A stretch of 14,492 bases of DNA, taken from Tieghemiomyces parasiticus (Eukaryota > Kickxellomycota > Dimargaritomycetes > Dimargaritales > Dimargaritaceae). The stretch's first letter is position 1; every line of letters starts with the position of its first letter. Where the stretch lies: positions 1 through 14,492 of the forward strand of contig JANBPT010001107.1 in the NCBI GenBank assembly GCA_027575765.1, written 5' to 3'. The notes below the pieces were generated by a model. The model worked only from the letters and a program-made list of their open reading frames with translations. It was not told the origin of the DNA and searched no databases. A program made the position numbers and the translations under genes. Below are positions 8,408 to 14,492 of the stretch, in pieces.

Positions 8408-8415
8408 TGACGTCG
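8408..8415 (+). promoter_or_regulatory. CRE-like octamer copy 3 (TGACGTCG)
   Basis: Third exact copy, 130 bp before the TATA element of the Pmp3 gene. It runs directly into GCGTCA, a further half-site on the opposite strand (8415-8420). Confidence 0.5.
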
Positions 8416-8544
8416 CGTCATTTCGAGTCAGCCGATAAACCCATACTGCCACCACCCCTATCCGAGACTGGAACCGTGCAGGGATACTCTGGCGCATCCA
8501 CCTGGCTCGATCCTGCTGCAACTCATTGGTGTGAAACCTTGGTG

Positions 8545-8553
8545 TATATATAT
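8545..8553 (+). promoter_or_regulatory. TATA element of the Pmp3 gene
   Basis: TATATATAT lies 176 bp before the start codon. Pyrimidine-rich DNA follows and would hold the transcription start. It is the only strong TATA box in the preceding kilobase. Confidence 0.6.
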
Positions 8554-8728
8554 CCTTCCCCCCGCCCACCTGTAGTCTGACACTCACACACTCTCCCATA
8601 CACACATTCGTCAGTACTTGACTGCCCCTCCATCTTACTCGAACCTCGCAACCTTCCTTGGTCTTGTACATTACACTCTCATCTGTTTCTTCACCCCCCC
8701 TCCCTCCTCCACACCCCACTCTATCACC

Positions 8729-8917
8729 ATGGCACCCGTCGTCCGTCGTACCCGCTCCACCCTGACCTACATCCTCGAGATCATCCTCGCTGTCATTCTA
8801 CCCCCAGTGGCCGTCTTCCTCCACCGCGGCTGCGGCTTGGAGCTCCTCATCAGCGTCATCTTGTGGATTCTGGGTGTTATTCCCGCCATTATCTACGCCC
8901 TGATCATTGTCATCTAA
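8729..8917 (+). CDS. PMP3: Pmp3/UPF0057-type plasma membrane proteolipid (62 aa)
   Basis: Complete, intronless 62-residue protein. It has two hydrophobic spans (about residues 13-31 and 38-61) joined by the short polar turn LHRGCG, and carries the family signature ILPPVAVFLHRGCG followed by ILWILGVIPAIIYAL. Small hydrophobic proteins of this family (Pmp3 in yeast, Sna proteins, plant RCI2) sit in the plasma membrane; yeast Pmp3 affects membrane potential and tolerance to salt and cations. The length is close to the usual 50-65 residues, with a slightly longer basic N-terminus (VVRRTR). The start is fixed by context CACCATGG and because the family core begins soon after. It has its own TATA box, three CRE-like octamers upstream and an ATTAAA signal downstream, so it is transcribed alone. 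Paralogues are common, so the exact yeast counterpart is not certain. Confidence 0.95.
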   Translation: MAPVVRRTRSTLTYILEIILAVILPPVAVFLHRGCGLELLISVILWILGVIPAIIYALIIVI

Positions 8918-9037
8918 ACACGGCAGGTCGCGAACGCCTCCGAAGTAATGGCTCTTTTGCACTAATTATCTACATGATTGTTTTTACTTTTCTCCTTTTG
9001 CCCTGTATTTGTTGGCCGTTTTTCACCTATACTCTAC

Positions 9038-9043
9038 ATTAAA
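9038..9043 (+). promoter_or_regulatory. Polyadenylation signal ATTAAA of the Pmp3 gene
   Basis: ATTAAA lies about 120 bp after the stop codon and follows a T-rich stretch, suitable for 3' end formation of the Pmp3 transcript. Confidence 0.5.
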
Positions 9044-9095
9044 TACCTACGTGTCCATTCGCCATGCTAGCCTATAACAACGTTGGCTGTGTTGT

Positions 9096-9121
9096 ATAAC
9101 CAGTACCCCTAGTCTGGTTAT
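9096..9121. repeat. Perfect 8-bp inverted repeat
   Basis: ATAACCAG and CTGGTTAT form a perfect stem around a 10-nt spacer. It lies about 55 bp after the Pmp3 polyadenylation signal, so a role in 3' end formation or as a dyad binding site is possible. Chance cannot be excluded. Confidence 0.45.
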
Positions 9122-9325
9122 CAAATAGGAGGCGGGGGCTAGTGCACTCTCAACGGTCGACAGCCTCAACCTTGGTGCTATTTCAACCGCAGCCAGATGT
9201 AAACTGGTACATCCCCTCACCGACAAACCGTGGGAGGGTTGGCAGACCTGGGTCACAGACAGTGTCCTGTGGGTCACTTGCAGCCATACTGCAACGCGCG
9301 ATGCCCCGTGCAAAGGCGGCCATGG

Positions 9326-9345
9326 AAAAAAAAACACACACACAC
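9326..9345 (+). repeat. A9(CA)n simple repeat
   Basis: Nine A residues are followed by five to six CA units. Confidence 0.85.
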
Positions 9346-9641
9346 CAGGTCAGGCCAAATTCGGCAGTTTACAGTACAGTAGTCGGAACTAAGCAGCACT
9401 GGACGTGGCTGATGGAAATACGTGCCATACATGATGGCAACCGATGCACTGTTTGCACACCCTACTGCTACGCTAGCTAGCCCTGGGAATTGTGGTACAC
9501 CGCGCCATAGGTGCCAAGCGAGCGCATAAAGATATTCAGCCCATTACCCAGCCCGTAAGCCATCGCGTCACCTCACTTGCTCGGTGTCCTACACGTGTAC
9601 TCGCCTGTCACCCATCTACAACGCTATCCTGCCACTTCTGT

Positions 9642-9666
9642 ATTCCTTCTCATTCCTTCTCATTCC
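9642..9666 (+). repeat. 10-bp pyrimidine tandem repeat in ALY leader
   Basis: The unit ATTCCTTCTC occurs two and a half times in tandem, 40-65 bp before the start codon, in the pyrimidine-rich stretch where transcription probably starts. Confidence 0.8.
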
Positions 9667-9705
9667 CGCTACCCTCCTCAACCCCTCTTACTCATCCCAG
9701 GCACC

Positions 9706-10846
9706 ATGGCACCACCCATCGCCGACCCGCTCGCCATGTCCCTAGACGACATTGTGACCAAGGAACACCGGTCGCGCCAGAGCCAACGGCCTCGCAGGGA
9801 GGACAATGCTGCGCGATCGGGTCGCCGCGACCGCGACAACAACAGCGCTAGCCCCTACCGTCGCCAGCGTCATACCTTGCCAGCCGGCAGTGGTGGTCGT
9901 CGCAATCAACGGTGGCAGCACGATCTCTACGAAGGAGATGATGTCGGTACATCTCGACGGGTGGTGCTGGCGGACCATTCGGCTTCGCCCGAAGAGGGCC
10001 GGTCTAACAACCGTCGCGGTGGCCGCGGCCGCAACCGCCATGCGCCCCAGCCCTCTGCCCCCGTCATTGACAACCCGTTCCTAACCGCGGGCCCCATGCC
10101 AGCGCCGAGCGGCGACGAGGCAACGGCGGTGACGCAGACCACGATGGTTTTTGTGGATAACCTAAACCGGTCGGCCCAGGAGGAAGACGTCGCTCAGGAG
10201 TTCCGTCAAATTGGCCCTGTGAAAAAGATCGTCATGCAGTTTGACCTCGAAGGGCGTAGTACGGGCCAAGCTATTGTGGAGTTCATGACCGCCCAGGACG
10301 CCCAGCAAGCACTGACCACGCTGGATGGCGAGCGAGTTCACGGTATCTCCAGTAAGTGTCGCGAGCGGAGTACACTTTTTTCTCGGGGGAGGGGGTTCCT
10401 CCCAAACAAGAATCTCTGACCTCTCTCCCTCCCCCTCTCCTCCCCAAGCGCAGGGTGTACATGGCTACGCCTGTTGCCAGAGGCCCCAATCCTAACCTCG
10501 CGTATCGTCTCTATTTTTTTTACATTTCCCGCTAGGCCGTTCAATTCATATCCGTCCCTATGTGGGCTCTGTCAAATCCCAACCACGTCTCTCGCACGTT
10601 TCCATCACCGGGGCCTCCTCGGTATTTTCGCGGCTGGGCGCGGCGCCCCTGCCCGACATGGCTACCGCTCCTGCTCTACGTTCGGCCGATCTATCCCGTC
10701 GGTCAGCCCCCGGTGTCACCACAGGTGACCTGCGCCAGGACCGATCCGGCCGCAGCGGTAGTGGTGCTCGTACTTCAGAGCGCCGTCCGGCCCCGTCTAA
10801 AGAGGACTTGGATGCTGAAATGGACAGCTACATGCAGGAAAAGTAG
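9706..10846 (+). CDS. YRA1: ALY/REF/Yra1-type mRNA export adaptor, two exons (318 aa)
   Basis: Nuclear RNA-binding adaptor that, in the family, links spliced mRNA and the helicase UAP56/Sub2 (TREX) to the export receptor. Exons are 9706-10351 and 10536-10846; codon 216 is split (A|GC, Ser) and the joined frame is 318 codons plus TAG. Domains in order: N-terminal UAP56-binding-like motif MSLDDIVTKEH (11-21); Arg/Gly-rich region (about 22-115, with RRGGRGRNR); one RRM (146-223) with RNP2-like MVFVDN and RNP1-like STGQAIVEF; a basic Ser/Arg/Gly stretch; and a C-terminal KEDLDAEMDSYMQEK, which matches the acidic end motif that closes ALY/REF proteins. The intron interrupts the RRM just before its last strand (RSIHIRP). 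The start is chosen for CACCATGG; Met11 is an alternative that would begin the protein directly at the helicase-binding motif. All family landmarks are present, so the identification is strong; orthology to yeast YRA1 rather than a paralogue is inferred. Confidence 0.93.
10352..10535 (+). other. Spliceosomal intron in the ALY-type gene (184 nt)
   Basis: Donor GTAAGT follows exon base A10351. Branch-site-like CCTAACC is at 10491-10497 and the acceptor TTTCCCGCTAG ends at 10535 after a T-rich tract. Joining these sites restores the RRM and C-terminal frame. A second acceptor GCGCAG ending at 10453, with its own CTGAC and long C/T tract, would shift the frame. Intron retention meets a stop at 10417-10419 and gives a 237-residue product ending inside the RRM. 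Confidence 0.9.
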
Positions 10847-11014
10847 CTGGCAATTTGGGCCAACAATATCAGTGTAGTTTACTGCATACTAAAATTGAAT
10901 TTATGAAACGACCAAGTCCCTTTTAGACTCTAGCTGGCACATTAAGCAGTTTGCCATGACATTGCGGAGCCCGTCAACTCTACCGGCGCTGCTGGTCTTT
11001 TTCTTCATGTAGAT

Positions 11015-11020
11015 ATTAAA
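11015..11020 (+). promoter_or_regulatory. Possible polyadenylation signal of the ALY-type gene
   Basis: ATTAAA followed by TAATTTT about 170 bp after the stop codon. No better AATAAA-type match was seen between. Confidence 0.35.
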
Positions 11021-12216
11021 TAATTTTGGGTACCCGACTATTAGCTGGGACCATTGCGCCTATTCGTGCACACCCACGGGGCACAAAGTTATAATGTGCT
11101 TTACTCTTAACAAAAACCTGGCACCCTCCGTGTTGGTTATATTTTGACTCCGCACCAACGGGATGTCCCCTTGCTGCCTGAGGGTACTTCCTATCCATTA
11201 CTGCTCTCCTCGGCCCACTCCCTCCCCCACACTCACACCCTGAATGACGGTGAGCTAGCGTTGCTGCAGGTTTCCTTCCTGTCGAGGCTGCACCACCGTC
11301 CTTAATAGCCTTCTTACGACCAACTGTACACGATGCCTAGTCACTTTTTATCTACCTCTCTTCTTATGACATACAGCCGCCCTTACAGCCGAGACGAAGA
11401 GTAGATGTCAGCGGCTGTAGGTAGCGGAGACGATGTGGCGAGGGAAGGGAGGGTGAGGCACCTTGGCAGGGATCTACTAGCCAAGAAATAAGGAGCAATC
11501 AGCAGGTTCATTCGCTCTCTTGTCTGGGGCGGCGGACTCATGGCTAGTGGCCCCAAGTTCACGCTGCGTCTCTGCAAAAATGCCTTTTCATTAAAAAATG
11601 AAAGCAATATCAAACGAACTCCGCCGACTCCCCTTTCCCTAGCTTTCATTTTAATATCCCAGCAACAACCAGGTGGGAGCCAGGGCCCCGCAGGTTCGAA
11701 GTAGGGTATGCGGGACCCCATTGATGAACGCTGGAGCCCATTATCCATTTCACGGAAAGGCAGCGGGGGGAGGAGGTCAGTTATGGGACCCCACGAATGC
11801 CCGTTCACTCGACGGGCTGGGGAGGAGGGGTGGTGATCCGCGGTCTGTCCCCCATCTCACAATGATTCGTTTCTGCCGGCCGCTCTTGATGGCCCGCTGC
11901 CTGCTTCACAGGAGTAGGGCTCACGCACACTATACACACCTCGACGTGCCGATCCTATCACCAGTCCATCTCCTTCTCATTCGCTGTCGGATAAAGAGGA
12001 AGAGCAACGACTGGTCTGTATGGATGGCGTAAAAACCTCCCTTTCGCCGTTTTGCCTCGCCTGCTCCCATCCCCTCTCGATCCCCAAGGCCTGGGCCCTA
12101 CACTGGATAGGGACGGTGGTGTGAAATTGGGGGAGGAGGGGAGGGGTGCTTGGTTATTTTTTTTTGGCGCTCACCGCCCATCACACTATGCCCACATCTG
12201 TATAGCGTAGAACGCT
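11021..12216. other. Intergenic region, nothing recognised
   Basis: No protein frame with convincing codon use or motifs on either strand and no RNA gene. A short AT-rich dyad (TTTCATT/AATGAAA) is at about 11586-11603. GGTTCGAA at 11693-11700 resembles a Pol III B box, but no tRNA fold surrounds it. A T-run is at about 12157-12166. Confidence 0.45.
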
Positions 12217-12223
12217 TATATAT
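12217..12223 (+). promoter_or_regulatory. TATA-like element, possible promoter of the GT25 gene
   Basis: TATATAT about 470 bp before the glycosyltransferase start codon, followed by pyrimidine-rich DNA. If it is used, the transcript has a leader of roughly 430 nt, or a spliced leader. Confidence 0.35.
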
Positions 12224-12254
12224 GCCGCATCATTGGCCAGCAGTTGGAAAGTCT

Positions 12255-12278
12255 ATGCTTGCTACTTTCCGTCAGTAA
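12255..12278 (+). other. Upstream ORF 1 of the GT25 leader (7 codons)
   Basis: ATG to TAA encoding MLATFRQ. It lies in the presumed leader between the TATA-like element at 12217 and the main start at 12690. Confidence 0.3.
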
Positions 12279-12289
12279 AGCCCTACTTA

Positions 12290-12427
12290 ATGCCGCACGG
12301 TTCCTTATTTTCCTCCGCACTATCCCCTGTCCGTGTTGAGCGTAACTGCTTTTCTAGACCCGGTGGCTTCACGTACTTTTTGTCTTCAGCTCCTCCTCTT
12401 CAGGCCTTCCGCCTCCTTTGCCTCTAA
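12290..12427 (+). other. Upstream ORF 2 of the GT25 leader (45 codons)
   Basis: ATG (MPHGSLF start) to TAA. It is not in frame with the main protein. Its product is serine/proline/leucine-rich and resembles nothing known, so any role would be translational control. Confidence 0.3.
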
Positions 12428-12539
12428 CCCCGGCCTTAGCATCCTCATCTCCGCTATTGTCGACGAGCGGTACCTGTACCACTTCTACTGGCCAAACGCC
12501 TCACCCGTGGCTCGACTTTTCCTATTGTGCTCCTGCCTG

Positions 12540-12553
12540 TTTTTTTTTTTTTT
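12540..12553 (+). repeat. T14 homopolymer in the GT25 leader
   Basis: Fourteen T residues in a row upstream of the start codon. This could be a promoter-type poly(dT) tract or the pyrimidine tract of a leader intron. Confidence 0.9.
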
Positions 12554-12689
12554 ACACATCCATCCCTACTGGTGGTCATTTGTTAACCACACTAACGTCG
12601 CGCCCGGTCTCTCGCCTCCTGACGCCGCACGACCTTACTCGCCGGCAGCGCGCCTTAACCCTTCGAATCATAGCATAGCATTCCCCGTC

Positions 12690-13589
12690 ATGGCCTTCCA
12701 GAACTTTGACTACGCGCCGCTGGATCGTTCGACGCAAAAGCGCATCCTAGGGGTGCCCTTCTGGCGTGTGGCTCTGTACCTCCTGGTGTCCGTCTCCGCG
12801 ACGGCGTTCGTTTCGGTGCTAACGACACGCCACTTGATGAGCCGACGGAAGCTGCACCCACTCAATCTCCCGGCCAACACCGGGGTCGCGACGACGTTAG
12901 GGTTCAGCCAGATCTTTGTCATCAATCTGGACAGCCGCCCGGACCGTATCTCGCAACTGAACGAGGTGACCGATTACCTGCACCTTTCGTACGAGCGTGT
13001 GCGGGCCAATACCTCCGAGGAGGCCCCCGACGATAACCATACGCCGTCGTCGCATCGGGCGTGCTGGCTGAGCCACATGAATGTGTACCACCGTATCGCC
13101 AATGACCCGCTCATTGAGGACGCGCTGATCGCCGAGGACGATATCGACTTCTCCCTCGACCTTCACATGCAGACTGCCCAGGTGATGCGAGCCGTGCGCA
13201 ACGATAACCCAGCGTGGGATATGGTATACCTGGGCCACTGCAGTGGCGTCGAGGCGCAGCAGAGCAAGGTGGTGGACGCCAAGCTGAGTCTGTACCGGTC
13301 GACCAACCCCATCTGCACCCACGGCTATGCCGTAAGCAAGAAGGGCGCCCGTAAGCTACTCCAGGTTATGGAGAAATTTACCGATCCGCTCGATATCATG
13401 CTTATCCACGCCGTGGCCGACCATCGTGTCGAGTCTTACTCGGTCGCCCAGCCCTTGATTGTACAGTACCACTTTAGCGGGGACCGTTCCGATATTAACA
13501 TGGACGGGGGGATGAACGATAACGGCGACCCACTGGTCATGTCTACCCGCGAACGCATCGATCTGCTCAAGTTGCTCCAGCAGTCATAG
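12690..13589 (+). CDS. Family 25 glycosyltransferase, type II membrane protein (299 aa)
   Basis: Complete intronless gene. The protein starts with a short cytoplasmic tail, then one hydrophobic signal anchor (about residues 24-45) with basic residues after it (SRRK), which predicts a Golgi or ER enzyme with a lumenal catalytic domain. The domain shows the landmarks of the GT25/LPS-glycosyltransferase family: IFVINLDSRPDR (75-86), HRACWLSHMNVYHRI (122-136), the acidic ALIAEDDIDF (145-154) that would hold the metal-nucleotide-sugar site, DMVYLGHC, and THGYAVSKKGARKLL in the C-terminal third. Family members move galactose, glucose or similar sugars; the acceptor here cannot be told. The start at 12690 is the first ATG in this frame; the frame is open for about 119 more codons upstream but only with non-ATG codons and a T14 tract. 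A leader intron is possible, with branch-like CTAAC at 12592-12596 and an acceptor GGCAG ending at 12648. Confidence 0.9.
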   Translation: MAFQNFDYAPLDRSTQKRILGVPFWRVALYLLVSVSATAFVSVLTTRHLMSRRKLHPLNLPANTGVATTLGFSQIFVINLDSRPDRISQLNEVTDYLHLSYERVRANTSEEAPDDNHTPSSHRACWLSHMNVYHRIANDPLIEDALIAEDDIDFSLDLHMQTAQVMRAVRNDNPAWDMVYLGHCSGVEAQQSKVVDAKLSLYRSTNPICTHGYAVSKKGARKLLQVMEKFTDPLDIMLIHAVADHRVESYSVAQPLIVQYHFSGDRSDINMDGGMNDNGDPLVMSTRERIDLLKLLQQS

Positions 13590-13704
13590 TGGTTCGTGGT
13601 TTCCCCTTTCCTCCCAGTCTCCCCCCCCTCCCACCTTAATTCACTGGCTCCCTATCTCGGTGGATCTCTGGGCGGCCGGATCCCCGGATTCATTCGCAGT
13701 AGAA

Positions 13705-13722
13705 GGGGGCCCCTTGGCCCCC
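13705..13722. repeat. Strong GC hairpin after the GT25 gene
   Basis: GGGGGCC and GGCCCCC pair perfectly (7 bp, all G-C) around the loop CCTT, 116 bp after the stop codon. It would be a very stable stem in the 3' untranslated region. Confidence 0.6.
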
Positions 13723-14303
13723 TGCCCTCCGCCCCCCCTTATTACGTACTACTGTCAATTCCCTCCTCCCTCTACCTCACTGTCATTCTTCCCCTCACCT
13801 CTTCCTCCTTCTCCCCCTGATAATCTACCCGGTCAAATAACAATTCTACCATCTTCCTTCCGCTCTTGCCCATGCTTTGGTTGGATTGCAGTGCTTACCT
13901 TTTTCTTTTCCTTCCTCCACCCTACAGGACTTAGGCACTACTATAACAATAATAACGACCAGCAACCTTCACTTGACACTTCCAGACTGCGCTGCGCCGA
14001 TATCAAGGCAAACCAACCCCACGTGATTATCCCGCTTTTTGAGGGCCAGCAACCGCGGCACTGACTCGTATTAAGCTCCTACGCTTGTGGGTGGGCCAGG
14101 GTTGTATATGAAATGGATGCGTGACAAGGGGCCGGATGGTGGGGGAGATGCGGTGGAGAAAATCGAGGAACTAAAAAAAAGGGGGAAAGGTAGCTAAGGG
14201 GAAGTAAAGAGGCATTGGAAGGTAGGTTTAATAGAATTTAAGGGGCGGGGTACAGCAAGTCAGGAAGGCGCGCCGCGAGTTTGTTACCTCTCGGAGGATT
14301 ATG

Positions 14304-14316
14304 TATAAATATATAT
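14304..14316 (+). promoter_or_regulatory. TATA-like element near the window end
   Basis: TATAAATATATAT, possibly a promoter for a gene beginning beyond the right edge. Nothing downstream in the window confirms it. Confidence 0.3.
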
Positions 14317-14492
14317 GCGAATAAGGTTCCGACTATGTTAAATAACGTTTGTTTGTCAATGGCCGTGGTGGCTATAGAGCGGGAGAGGGCTAAAGAGTCG
14401 GCGTGTTGAAATTATATATACAGGTGCCTCCAATTATTTTGAGAATTTTAAGCGGGAGGTCTCAGATCACAGTGTTTCAGATGAAACCTAAG

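Larger units (their letters stand above)
9122..9705. other. Intergenic region and promoter of the ALY-type gene
   Basis: No gene within. A weak TATA-like CATAAAG lies at 9525-9531, about 175 bp before the start codon, the same spacing as in the Pmp3 gene. Pyrimidine-rich leader DNA follows from about 9600. Confidence 0.5.
13590..14492. other. 3' flank of the GT25 gene and intergenic DNA
   Basis: The first 350 bp are strongly C/T-rich and hold the 3' untranslated region. No AATAAA-type signal stands out. From about 14130 to 14260 the + strand turns purine-rich. No convincing gene; a proline/serine-rich frame at 13660-14064 is discounted. Confidence 0.5.

Noticed and set aside
8063..8719. 218-codon frame on the - strand upstream of the Pmp3 gene
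   Set aside because: It overlaps the Pmp3 promoter, TATA box and leader. Its composition (Gly, Arg, Ser, Thr runs) shows no motif, and it looks like the antisense of pyrimidine-rich promoter DNA.
9492..9851. 119-codon + frame overlapping the start of the ALY-type gene
   Set aside because: It crosses the promoter and leader into the ALY exon in a different frame; Pro/His/Arg/Ser-rich with no motif.
11690..11705. B-box-like GGTTCGAA, possible tRNA
   Set aside because: No T stem and no cloverleaf can be built around it on either strand.
11383..11808. 141-codon - strand frame
   Set aside because: No recognisable motif, low-complexity Pro/Ser/Leu/Arg composition and no supporting promoter or splice signals.
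12333..12689. In-frame N-terminal extension of the glycosyltransferase
   Set aside because: It contains no ATG in frame, only GTG/TTG-type starts, includes the T14 tract, and the signal anchor fits a start at 12690.
13660..14064. 134-codon + frame after the glycosyltransferase
   Set aside because: Pro/Ser/Leu-rich translation of a C/T-rich 3' flank with no domain and poor codon use.

Overview
The window looks like nuclear DNA of a filamentous or early-diverging fungus. The evidence is a spliced nuclear gene with a GTAAGT donor, CTAAC branch site and pyrimidine-rich acceptor; a dispersed single 5S rRNA gene next to tRNA genes; short intergenic spaces; A/G-start contexts of the CACCATGG type; and proteins with fungal relatives (a Pmp3 proteolipid, an ALY/Yra1 mRNA-export adaptor). 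I cannot name the genus. Strong local CpG depletion suggests a genome with cytosine methylation of repeats, which would fit an early-diverging lineage, but that is inference.

Layout. Positions 1-2880 form an RNA polymerase III neighbourhood: the 3' part of a tRNA-Ser(GCU), a complete 5S rRNA gene and a complete tRNA-Lys(CUU), all on the + strand and each followed by a T-run terminator. Between them lie two long stretches almost free of CpG. One holds what I read as a broken RNase H tail of a Ty3/gypsy-type LTR retrotransposon, with stops and frame changes. From about 2650 onward CpG is common again and protein genes begin.

Positions 3753-5102 (- strand) encode a 449-residue multi-pass membrane protein of unknown function. 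About 3.4 kb follows with no convincing large gene (5103-8540); it contains one short protein-like frame (7274-7411), many C-runs and hairpins. Next come three + strand genes in a row: a 62-residue Pmp3-type membrane proteolipid (8729-8917), a two-exon ALY/REF/Yra1-type RNA-export adaptor (9706-10846, intron 10352-10535) and a family-25 glycosyltransferase with an N-terminal signal anchor (12690-13589).

The protein genes do not form a pathway. The most useful observations for follow-up are the CpG desert with an intact 5S island inside it, the fossil retroelement beside Pol III genes, three exact copies of a CRE-like octamer upstream of the Pmp3 gene, two competing 3' splice sites in the ALY intron, and upstream open reading frames before the glycosyltransferase. 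I see no convincing multi-gene novel system.
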